From Mucilaginibacter terrae (GTDB lineage: Bacteria; Bacteroidota; Bacteroidia; Sphingobacteriales; Sphingobacteriaceae): 64,000 nucleotides of DNA. The first letter of the stretch is position 1; every line of letters starts with the position of its first letter. Of this stretch, positions 33,784-41,508 are shown one piece after another. The DNA lies in assembly GCF_031951985.1 (NCBI RefSeq), contig NZ_JAVLVU010000001.1, forward strand, positions 3,224,001 through 3,288,000, written 5' to 3'. The position numbers and the translations under genes were made by a program. The notes under the pieces were generated by a model that had not been told where the DNA came from, did no database searches, and saw only the letters and a program-made list of their open reading frames with translations.

Positions 33784-35280
33784 ATGTATAATGAAACAAG
33801 TTGGGACGAGGCTGAGCTTATCTTAGCCAACGCCCGGCAAGCATTCCGTGAGTTAAAAAAATATTCTATCCGTCAGCGTGCCTCATTTATGCGCACCATA
33901 GCGGTTGAAATTGAGGCCCTGGGCGATGAGCTGATTAAAACAGCCATGGCCGAAACCAACCTCACCGAGCCCCGCTTAATTGGCGAACGTGCACGCACCA
34001 TTTTGCAATGGAACAGCTATGCTAATTACGCCGAACTGGGTAACTGGATGGATGTGCGCATTGATACTGCATCAAGAACACTCTCTAAAACCGACATCCG
34101 CAAAACAGCGGTAGCGCTTGGCCCGGTGGCGGTTTTTGGAGCCGGAAACTTTCCGTTCGCGTTTTCAACCGCGGGCGGAGATACCGCCAGCGCCATTGCC
34201 GCAGGTTGCCCGGTTGTGGTAAAAGCGCATCCCGGTCACCCCAAAACCTGTGTGCTTATGGCACAGGCCATTGAAAAGGCACGCGTGAAATGCCGTATGC
34301 CCGAGGGTGTTTTTGCCCAGGTTTACAGCACCGGAATTGAAATTGGTCAGTTATTGGTTAAGCATGAGGTTATTAAAGCCGTGGCCTTTACCGGTTCATT
34401 TAAAGGGGGCAAGGCCATAGCCGATCTGGCCGCGCAACGCCACGAGCCCATACCTGTATTTGCCGAAATGGGCAGCATCAACCCCGTGTTTTTGCTTCCC
34501 GAAAAATTAAGAATGGAAGCCGCGCAGGTTGCCGATCAATTTATAGCCTCGGTAACTTTAGGTGTGGGGCAGTTTTGTACCAATCCGGGTTTAATGGTAG
34601 GCATAGCCGGTGATGATTTAAATACGTTTACCGCTGCACTAAAAAATGCAGCAGTTAATGCCGCCCCGGCCACCATGTTGCATCCGGGTATTGCCCAAAA
34701 CTTTGAGCATACGCGTAGTAACGCCTTACAGCAAAGCGAGGTAACAGTACTGGCACAATCGGGCATTGCAAAAGCCGAAAACCAGGGCGATGCCACTATT
34801 GCCAGCGTAAGCGCAGCTACCTTTATAGCCAACCCGGCCTTGCACCAGGAAGTATTTGGACCGTACTCGTTATTGGTAGTTTGCCAAAATGCTGATGAAA
34901 TGCTGGCCGTTGCCGAAGCCATTGAGGGACAGCTCACTGCCACTTTTATAGCAACCAGTAACGATTTAGCGGAAAATCAAACCCTTACCCAAATTGTACA
35001 GGAGCGTTGTGGTCGTATCATCGTAAACCAGTTTCCAACCGGAGTTGAGGTTTGTTTGGCTATGCACCACGGAGGGCCTTACCCGGCCACTACCAACAGT
35101 GCCCACACCTCGGTAGGTGCCGATGGTATTAAGCGCTTTACCCGCCCGTTAAGCTTTCAAAACTGGCCCAACGAGCACCTGCCCGAAGAACTGCAAAACG
35201 CCAACCCGCTTGAGGTTTGGCGCACCATTAATAACGAGTTAACCTTAGAGCCCATTGGGCAGCCTGTAGCCGGTTATTGA
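33784..35280 (+). CDS. 2-oxoglutarate semialdehyde dehydrogenase (ALDH family)
   Basis: 498 residues, an aldehyde dehydrogenase with active-site Cys265 in GVGQFCTNPG and general-base Glu228 in FAEMGSINP. The cofactor region has VFGAGNFPFAFSTAGGDTAS, AAGCPVVVKAHPGHP and AFTGSFKGG. These motifs match the KGSADH/2,5-dioxovalerate dehydrogenase branch rather than betaine or succinate semialdehyde enzymes. It oxidises 2-oxoglutarate semialdehyde to 2-oxoglutarate with NAD(P)+, the last step of hydroxyproline breakdown. The same activity also serves pentose and sugar-acid oxidation pathways, which could give it a second role with arabinose; no other pentose-oxidation genes are seen here. It lies 32 bp after the deaminase gene and 12 bp before the epimerase gene. 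Confidence 0.9.
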   Translation: MYNETSWDEAELILANARQAFRELKKYSIRQRASFMRTIAVEIEALGDELIKTAMAETNLTEPRLIGERARTILQWNSYANYAELGNWMDVRIDTASRTLSKTDIRKTAVALGPVAVFGAGNFPFAFSTAGGDTASAIAAGCPVVVKAHPGHPKTCVLMAQAIEKARVKCRMPEGVFAQVYSTGIEIGQLLVKHEVIKAVAFTGSFKGGKAIADLAAQRHEPIPVFAEMGSINPVFLLPEKLRMEAAQVADQFIASVTLGVGQFCTNPGLMVGIAGDDLNTFTAALKNAAVNAAPATMLHPGIAQNFEHTRSNALQQSEVTVLAQSGIAKAENQGDATIASVSAATFIANPALHQEVFGPYSLLVVCQNADEMLAVAEAIEGQLTATFIATSNDLAENQTLTQIVQERCGRIIVNQFPTGVEVCLAMHHGGPYPATTNSAHTSVGADGIKRFTRPLSFQNWPNEHLPEELQNANPLEVWRTINNELTLEPIGQPVAGY

Positions 35281-35292
35281 AATAATTGATAA

Positions 35293-36291
35293 ATGAAAAA
35301 AACGTTTTCGTGTATTGATGCGCATACTTGTGGCAACCCGGTAAGGGTGGTTGCGGGTGGTGGCCCTGTGCTAAAGGGTAACAGCATGATGGAGCGCCGG
35401 TTGCACTTTTTAGAAGAGTTTGACTGGATACGTAAAGGCCTCATGTTTGAACCCCGTGGGCACGATATGATGAGCGGCAGCATACTCTATCCGCCGGTTG
35501 ACCCTGCCAATGATATAGGGGTGCTATATATTGAAACCAGCGGTTGCCTGCCCATGTGCGGCCATGGCACCATTGGTACCGTAACCATAGCTATAGAAGA
35601 AGGCTTGGTTATACCCAAAATACCGGGTAAACTGCGCCTCGAAACCCCGGCTGGCATCGTGTTGGTTGATTATGTGCAGGAAGGCAAAAAAGTAAAATCG
35701 GTTAAGCTCACTAACGTAAAATCGTTTTTGGCGGCCGAAAGCCTGACCGTTGAATGCCCCGATTTAGGTACTCTGACGGTTGACGTAGCCTACGGCGGTA
35801 ACTTTTACGCCATTGTTGACCCGCAGGAAAACTTTAAGGGACTGGAAAACTACACCGCCGACCAGCTCATTAGCTGGAGCCGCGTGTGCCGCAAGCGCAT
35901 GAACGAACTATACACCTTTGTTCACCCCGAAAACGAGCATATTAAAGGCCTGAGCCATTTTTTGTGGACAGGCGCAACCCTATCGGCTGATGCCACCGCC
36001 CGCAATGCCGTTTTTTATGGCGATAAGGCTATTGACCGTTCTCCTTGCGGCACCGGTACATCGGCGCGTATGGCGCAGTGGTATGCCAAGGGAAAACTCA
36101 AAAAGGGTGATCTGTTTGTTCATGAAAGTATTATCGGTTCCAAATTTACCGGCACTATTGAAGAGGAAACCACTTTAGCTGGCAAACCCGCCATTGTGCC
36201 CGGTATTGAAGGTTGGGCCATGGTAACGGGCTACAACACCATCTTTATTGATGACGACGATCCGTACGCTCATGGTTTCCAGGTTATATAA
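35293..36291 (+). CDS. 4-hydroxyproline 2-epimerase (proline racemase family)
   Basis: 332 residues of the proline-racemase fold. Both catalytic cysteines are present: Cys89 in MCGHGTIG and Cys252 in SPCGTGTSA. Proteins in the family with a Thr in place of one Cys are 3-hydroxyproline dehydratases, so the two-Cys pattern supports an epimerase. The N-terminal IDAHTCGNPVRVV and EPRGHDMMSGS are family marks. It converts trans-4-hydroxy-L-proline to cis-4-hydroxy-D-proline, the entry step of the pathway. Proline racemase activity is the alternative, but the deaminase and semialdehyde dehydrogenase next to it make the hydroxyproline role much more likely. Confidence 0.9.
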   Translation: MKKTFSCIDAHTCGNPVRVVAGGGPVLKGNSMMERRLHFLEEFDWIRKGLMFEPRGHDMMSGSILYPPVDPANDIGVLYIETSGCLPMCGHGTIGTVTIAIEEGLVIPKIPGKLRLETPAGIVLVDYVQEGKKVKSVKLTNVKSFLAAESLTVECPDLGTLTVDVAYGGNFYAIVDPQENFKGLENYTADQLISWSRVCRKRMNELYTFVHPENEHIKGLSHFLWTGATLSADATARNAVFYGDKAIDRSPCGTGTSARMAQWYAKGKLKKGDLFVHESIIGSKFTGTIEEETTLAGKPAIVPGIEGWAMVTGYNTIFIDDDDPYAHGFQVI

Positions 36292-36327
36292 ATTGCTGCC
36301 GTTGCGCAGTTAAAGTTTTAGTAAAAT

Positions 36328-37584
36328 ATGTCTAATCAGCGTTCAGCTATTGTTATTGGTGGAGGTATTATTGGCCTCTGCTCTGCATACTATCTTGTTC
36401 AATCGGGCTGGAAGGTTACCATTATTGATAAGGGTAACCTGGCCGATAATTGCTCGTCGGGCAATGCGGGCATGATCGTTCCCAGCCACTTTATACCGCT
36501 GGCAGCACCCGGCATGGTAGCCAAAGGCATCAGGTGGATGTTTAATAGCAAAAGTCCGTTCTACGTAAAACCATCTTTCGACCCCAAACTAATATCATGG
36601 GGTTTACAATTCATTAAACATGCCAATGATGCGCAGGTAAACAAGGTTGCCCCGGCACTAAGAGACTTGCATTTGCTGAGTAAGCAATTGTATACAGAAC
36701 TTGCCGCCAACCCCGAACTCAATTTTGGTTTTGAAGATAAAGGTATACTCATGCTTTACAAAACCGAAAAAGCTGGTGTCGAAGAAATTCACGTAGCACA
36801 AAAAGCCCAGCAACTCGGTTTGGATGTGGAAGTATTAAACCATGAACAGGTGCAGCGTTTAGAGCCCCATACCCATTTGAACGTAAAAGGGGCGGTGCAC
36901 TACCGTTGCGATGCACACATATATCCTAATGCCCTTGTTAAACAACTTACCGCTTACTTAAAGGCGCAGGGCGTTGATATTAAAACCAATTGTACGGTAA
37001 ACAGCTTCGGCACCAACGGAGGGCAGATCCAGTCTATTGAAACCTCATCAGGAACGTTTAATGCCGATTTAACCATCATGACCGGTGGTGCCTGGTTACC
37101 CGAACTGGCTCAAAAAGCAGGTATGAAAATTCCGGTAATGCCGGGTAAGGGATATTCGTTTATGGTGGATAATACTGCTAATAAAATCATTCACCCCTCA
37201 TTGTTATTAGAAGCCCGTGTAGCCATAACCCCTATGAATGGACAGGTACGTATTGGCGGCACCATGGAAATTGGAGCCATCAACAGCAAAATAAATATGA
37301 ACCGGGTGCAGGGTATAGTTAACGCCGTGCCTAATTATTATCCCGAGCACCAGGTAAAACTCCCGGAGGTTAACGATGTATGGTATGGTTTCAGGCCATG
37401 CTCGCCCGATGGGTTGCCATACATAGGTTTCAGCCAAAAATGGAGCAACCTCATTGTGGCCGGTGGTCATGGTATGATGGGCCTGGGGCTTGGCCCGGCA
37501 ACAGGCAAATTAGTTGCCGAACTGGCCGATAGCTCGTCGTTATCAACCGATATTAAAGATTACAACCCTAACCGGTTTAACTAA
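36328..37584 (+). CDS. FAD-dependent D-hydroxyproline dehydrogenase (DadA/DAO family)
   Basis: 418 residues with an N-terminal Rossmann motif GGGIIG (11-16, in IVIGGGIIGLCSAYYL), a DAO-family middle and a C-terminal GHGMMGLGLGPATGKLVAEL. There is no signal peptide. In the hydroxyproline pathway this family oxidises cis-4-hydroxy-D-proline to 1-pyrroline-4-hydroxy-2-carboxylate, passing electrons to the respiratory chain. It appears as a single-subunit form, not the three-part LhpBEF type. It is the last gene of the operon: 36 bp after the epimerase gene and followed by a strong terminator. A broader D-amino-acid dehydrogenase function is possible. Confidence 0.87.
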   Translation: MSNQRSAIVIGGGIIGLCSAYYLVQSGWKVTIIDKGNLADNCSSGNAGMIVPSHFIPLAAPGMVAKGIRWMFNSKSPFYVKPSFDPKLISWGLQFIKHANDAQVNKVAPALRDLHLLSKQLYTELAANPELNFGFEDKGILMLYKTEKAGVEEIHVAQKAQQLGLDVEVLNHEQVQRLEPHTHLNVKGAVHYRCDAHIYPNALVKQLTAYLKAQGVDIKTNCTVNSFGTNGGQIQSIETSSGTFNADLTIMTGGAWLPELAQKAGMKIPVMPGKGYSFMVDNTANKIIHPSLLLEARVAITPMNGQVRIGGTMEIGAINSKINMNRVQGIVNAVPNYYPEHQVKLPEVNDVWYGFRPCSPDGLPYIGFSQKWSNLIVAGGHGMMGLGLGPATGKLVAELADSSSLSTDIKDYNPNRFN

Positions 37585-37603
37585 ACCTTATCGCATATTA
37601 CGT

Positions 37604-37638
37604 AAAAGGCTGTCTCTAATGGGGCAGCCTTTTTGGTT
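37604..37638 (+). terminator. terminator of the hydroxyproline operon
   Basis: AAAAGGCTG at 37604-37612 pairs with CAGCCTTTT at 37625-37633 across a 12-nt loop, followed by TGGTTTT. The rest of the gap to 37855 holds nothing recognisable. Confidence 0.8.
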
Positions 37639-37855
37639 TTATATAAATGCGTCATATAAAGCATTCATCTTTTATGAACAGTATTTGGTACCAGCTGTTA
37701 TTTATGGGTGGGTTTTCTCAAAAGCCGTGTTACTACATCCGTTTTACTGCTTTTTTCAAAAAAGTATTATCTGCGCATAAAAATCTTGTAACATTCCAAC
37801 AATACTTACGACATTAAGGTAAGCAACTAAAAATTACCTGACCCGAATACTATTA

Positions 37856-38395
37856 ATGAATACGCCACAAGAGCTTATAACCAGGTGCCAGCAGGGAGAC
37901 CCCTATGCTTACACCAGGTTGTATGATTTGAATGCAAAATATGTTTATAACGCCATTTGCCGGTATGTAGAGCACACCGGCGAAGCCGAAGATATTATGC
38001 AGGAAGCTTTTGTAGATGCTTATCACTCGATTGGCAAACTGGCAAATGCTGATAGTTTTAGGCCATGGATAAAGCGGATTGCGATAAACAAGGCTATTAA
38101 CTGGCTGCGTAAACGGAAACTGGAATATACCGAGTTAGAAGACGATACTTGGGTTGAGGAAGAAACGCCGGTGAACGAAGATGATTTTGAATACACGATG
38201 AACCGCGTAAGTCAGGCTATTGAAGGTTTGCCGTTAGCGTATCGCACCATATTTCAATTGTATGCGGTCGAGAACATTCCGCAGGTTGAAATAGCGCAGA
38301 TGCTGGGCATGTCAAACAGTACGGTAAGAGTGCAGTATTTCAGGGCTAAGGCCAAGGTTTTAGAGATGTTAAAAGAGGGGCAATATGAAAGGTAG
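37856..38395 (+). CDS. ECF-type RNA polymerase sigma factor
   Basis: 179 residues with the sigma-70 region 2 fold (about 20-90, GEAEDIMQEAFVDAYHSI, then FRPWIKRIAINKAINWLR) and region 4 (about 120-175, LPLAYRTIFQLYAVENIPQ, EIAQMLGMSNSTVRVQYFRA). There is no FecR-like partner. The next gene overlaps it by 11 bp and encodes a membrane protein of anti-sigma layout, so the pair is translationally coupled. The downstream genes encode two DUF4097-like exported proteins that are probably part of the same regulon. It may respond to envelope stress (inference from the layout). Confidence 0.92.
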   Translation: MNTPQELITRCQQGDPYAYTRLYDLNAKYVYNAICRYVEHTGEAEDIMQEAFVDAYHSIGKLANADSFRPWIKRIAINKAINWLRKRKLEYTELEDDTWVEEETPVNEDDFEYTMNRVSQAIEGLPLAYRTIFQLYAVENIPQVEIAQMLGMSNSTVRVQYFRAKAKVLEMLKEGQYER

Positions 38396-39224
38396 ATTAG
38401 AAGATTTTATTAACGAACATAGCGAAGAGTTAAACCATCGCACACCAAACCCCGAGGTGCTCAATCGTATTTTGAAGCAAATGGGGCATGAGGCACCTGT
38501 GCATAAGGAAGAGCCTAAAAAGGGCATTATTATATCATTCAATGCTATGCGTTGGGCTGCTGCCGCTTGCCTGTTACTGGCTTTAGGTTTTGGTTTATGG
38601 AAATTTAGTGCAAACAAGGATGTTGAAGAAGCTACTTCCGCCCGTATTCGGCACAAAATTACGCCTGCCACTCAATTGCCCGATACAACCGTAGCGCAAC
38701 CAACAGAAGTTGCAGCCAATAAGCAACTGGAGGCACCGACGAACCGCTTTGAAGACATAGATAAAGAAATTGCCTTACGCAAAAATCAGCTGGCTCAAAA
38801 CGTAAACCGATCAGAAAAAGCATCAGCGTATAAAAAAGTGCTTTTTGATAAGTTGAATGATGAAACATCACCGGCAGTGCGCATCAAGGCGCTATCGCAA
38901 ACCAATAAACTCAAAAGCATGAGTAACGATGTGGTAGATGCACTGGTTGAAACCATGAACCATGACCCTAATACCAACGTGAGGCTGGCAGCCCTGGATG
39001 GTTTGGCTAAGTTTTATAAAGAGGCGTATGTTAAAAAGCAATTAATAAAATCGCTCAAAAAACAAAACGACCCGATGGTGCAAATTGAGCTGATAGGTTT
39101 GCTCACCCGCATGAAAGAGTCGGCCATATTAACTGAACTGGAAGGTATGGTTACCGATGAAAACAACATCCCAGCCGTTAGGGAAACCGCTTACACCGGA
39201 ATGTTCGAGCTGAAGAAATCCTAA
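38385..39224 (+). CDS. anti-sigma-like membrane protein with HEAT-like repeats
   Basis: 279 residues. An N-terminal cytoplasmic stretch of about 50 residues (RLEDFINEHSEELNHRTPNP) is followed by one transmembrane helix at about 53-72 (MRWAAAACLLLALGFGLWKF). The periplasmic part ends in paired helices resembling HEAT repeats (PAVRIKALSQTNKLKSMSND, NTNVRLAALDGLAKFYKEAY, MVQIELIGLLTRMKESAILT). Its start overlaps the ECF sigma gene by 11 bp, the usual arrangement for a sigma/anti-sigma pair. The cytoplasmic part is short and no zinc (HxxxCxxC) motif is seen, so the anti-sigma call rests on layout and overlap. The HEAT-like domain would be a protein-interaction sensor (inference). Confidence 0.7.
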   Translation: MKGRLEDFINEHSEELNHRTPNPEVLNRILKQMGHEAPVHKEEPKKGIIISFNAMRWAAAACLLLALGFGLWKFSANKDVEEATSARIRHKITPATQLPDTTVAQPTEVAANKQLEAPTNRFEDIDKEIALRKNQLAQNVNRSEKASAYKKVLFDKLNDETSPAVRIKALSQTNKLKSMSNDVVDALVETMNHDPNTNVRLAALDGLAKFYKEAYVKKQLIKSLKKQNDPMVQIELIGLLTRMKESAILTELEGMVTDENNIPAVRETAYTGMFELKKS

Positions 39225-39313
39225 ATAAAAGATAGCTGTGGTTCCTGAAAAATTAAAAAGTAGAAGTCGACGATACTCATATACAAACAATTAAAATTTA
39301 TTTAAACTATAAC

Positions 39314-40081
39314 ATGAAAAAGAGATTCATCACTATAATTATAGCGCTGATAGCATCAGGAAGCGCATTTGCACAGGAGTATAAATTGGCCAAATCAATT
39401 GGTAGGCTGGTTATTAAGCTGCCTGCGGCTACGGTGGAAGGATATGATGGTAAGGAAATTATCTTCACATCAGAAGACAAGCAATATGCCGACGAGCGCG
39501 CTGCCGGTTTAAGGCTGCTAAGCGGCACCGGCGTGGTTGATAATACCAACATAGGCATTAACGTTGCCGATAAAGGCGCCACTGTTGAGGTAAATGAGGT
39601 AGCCCAAAACATTGGCCGTGTCAAAATAAAAGTACCCTATGGTATGAGCATATCTTACAACTGGCAGAGCATGATGAATTCAAGTAAGGCACATTTTAAA
39701 AACATTCAAAAGGAAATTGAAATATCGTGCCGTAACAATGCAGTAGAGCTGGAAAATATTACCGGACCTGTAACTATAAATAGTGTATATGGTTCTGTTA
39801 CAGCCAAATTTGCAGACAAAATTACCGGCCCTGTTACCATTTCATCTTTATACTCAACGGTTGATGTATCGGTGCCGGCGGCAACCAAAGCCAACCTTAA
39901 ACTCAATACCAAGCACGGTAACGTATTTGCCTCGTCTGACCTGAAAATAGAATTGAAGAAGCACTCTGATGATGAAATGGTGGAGTATAATGGCAATGTT
40001 GCCGGTACCCTTAACGGTGGAGGAGCCGAGCTCAATCTTACTTCAACCTTCGGAAAAGTATACCTGCGTAAAGCAAACTAA
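39314..40081 (+). CDS. exported DUF4097-like beta-repeat protein
   Basis: 255 residues with a signal peptide (cut near AFAQ). The mature part is made of short repeated beta strands: ITGPVTINSVYGSVTAKF, ITGPVTISSLYSTVDVSV, KANLKLNTKHGNVF and GGGAELNLTSTFGKVYLRK. This is the pattern of the DUF4097/putative adhesin beta-solenoid fold. The function is not known. It is separated from the anti-sigma-like gene by 89 bp and from its paralogue by 25 bp, and is probably a target of the ECF sigma factor (inference). Confidence 0.75.
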   Translation: MKKRFITIIIALIASGSAFAQEYKLAKSIGRLVIKLPAATVEGYDGKEIIFTSEDKQYADERAAGLRLLSGTGVVDNTNIGINVADKGATVEVNEVAQNIGRVKIKVPYGMSISYNWQSMMNSSKAHFKNIQKEIEISCRNNAVELENITGPVTINSVYGSVTAKFADKITGPVTISSLYSTVDVSVPAATKANLKLNTKHGNVFASSDLKIELKKHSDDEMVEYNGNVAGTLNGGGAELNLTSTFGKVYLRKAN

Positions 40082-40106
40082 GTAGAGAATTCCTAACCAC
40101 TCCAAT

Positions 40107-40829
40107 ATGAAAACTACATTGATTATTGCGCTGGCTATGCTGGCGTGCGGGATATCTTTTGCCCAAACCGTTGTAAACCGCAGCTACCCGGTAAAGGCGG
40201 GGCAGCCCATCTTATTAAAGTTTGATTATCCGGTAGTAAAAATCAGTACCTGGGATAAAAACGAGGTGGCGGTTACGGCTAAAGTTAGTATTAACGATGG
40301 CGAGAATGATGATGCATTGGTTTTAGAAAGTGAAACTATTGATGGTGTATTGCAGATAAGCAATAAAATAAAAGACATGAAAAACCTGCCTCATCGTTAC
40401 ACGGTATGGGAGGGCGAAAAGAAAACTATTTTTAAAACCGAAGATGACTTTAAGGCTTATAAAAGTAAGGCTGGAAATATTCGTTCGTATAGCAATGGTG
40501 TAGATCTGGATATTAAGCTGGAAATTAAAGTGCCGGCAAACTCCCCTACCGAAGTAAAAGCTATTTATGGGTTGGTTTATCTTGCCAACTTTTATGGCCC
40601 TGTAAAGGTAGATGCCACCTATGGCGGTATTGATGCCACGCTCGATAAAGCCCGTGCCGGGCAAATTACAGCAACCACCAGCTATGGCCGCATTTATTCT
40701 AACCTTGATCTGACGTTAACTGACAAAACTAATCGTGATTTTTTTACGTCTATTACCGCCCAGCCGGGTAAAGGCCCATCATATACCTTAAAATCAACCT
40801 ACGGCAAAATTTACATGCGCAAACCGTAA
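40107..40829 (+). CDS. exported DUF4097-like beta-repeat protein, paralogue
   Basis: 240 residues with a signal peptide (cut near SFAQ). It is a diverged paralogue of the preceding gene: the same C-terminal repeats appear (VKAIYGLVYLANFYGPVKVD, YGGIDATL, YTLKSTYGKIYMRK) and both end in a (V/I)Y(L/M)RK strand. A charged central stretch (WEGEKKTIFKTEDDFKAYKS) replaces one repeat. The role is unknown; the pair may form a periplasmic or surface assembly. The operon ends with the strong hairpin at 40853-40889. Confidence 0.72.
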   Translation: MKTTLIIALAMLACGISFAQTVVNRSYPVKAGQPILLKFDYPVVKISTWDKNEVAVTAKVSINDGENDDALVLESETIDGVLQISNKIKDMKNLPHRYTVWEGEKKTIFKTEDDFKAYKSKAGNIRSYSNGVDLDIKLEIKVPANSPTEVKAIYGLVYLANFYGPVKVDATYGGIDATLDKARAGQITATTSYGRIYSNLDLTLTDKTNRDFFTSITAQPGKGPSYTLKSTYGKIYMRKP

Positions 40830-40852
40830 GATTATATCATATTACGTTTAAC

Positions 40853-40889
40853 AAAGGGGCTGTTTCATATTCATGAGACAGCCCCTTTT
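40853..40889 (+). terminator. terminator of the ECF sigma operon
   Basis: A 16-nt arm at 40853-40868 (AAAGGGGCTGTTTCAT) pairs with 40873-40888 with one wobble and a 4-nt loop, ending in TTTT. Confidence 0.9.
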
Positions 40890-41508
40890 GCTATACAAAA
40901 TGCGGGATAAACCAGACAAGGCTGGATGCCAATGAGTGGGGCGATTATGATCAGGCTATATAATATAAATACATGTTTAATAGTATAAGTTGTACAAACA
41001 GGTGGTTATTAAAATAAATTCTATATTTGCTTTATGAAAAAATAGTTAACTATTAATATAACAATGTGAACGCTTTTTATCAGTAGTTTATATTATAAAT
41101 TACTGATAATTAAGGTTTAAAGTTATATGTAAACTGTTTGATTGCCATTTATTGTTCTGATGATTTGAGTGAATCAGAACATTGTATATAATGTTCTCTA
41201 CCTGAAAATGATAAGTGTTGCAACTATTATTAGTTGTAATATTGATTTTTATCATCAAAAACAGCCTTTAATTTCATGTATTGATACCTTTTTAATTTGA
41301 AAGGTGTAATTGTGATTTTAAGTTTGCGTGAGGCGAAACTAAAAGAAATATTATTGCGTATTGTTTAATGTTACTTAGTAACAATAATTAGCACCTGTTG
41401 CAAATTTTTTGCGGTATTCATTCTTTTTAAAAAAGGAGTTATTGCACAGCACAACCAATATGCCTGATTGAAGCGTGAGCCGAATGCTCATGAATATGTG
41501 TTTAGCTT
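40890..41508 (+). promoter_or_regulatory. long AT-rich leader region with promoter at 41296-41326
   Basis: This 619-bp stretch has no convincing ORF. TTTG at 41296-41299, a 19-nt spacer and TAAGTTTG at 41319-41326 form an optimal Bacteroidota promoter. Transcription would start near 41331, leaving an untranslated leader of about 178 nt before the MBG-repeat gene. The first 400 bases are AT-rich; I see nothing else in them. Confidence 0.6.

Noticed and set aside
37514..37780. A small gene after the D-hydroxyproline dehydrogenase
   Set aside because: It overlaps the dehydrogenase end and the terminator and has no recognisable domain or start signal.
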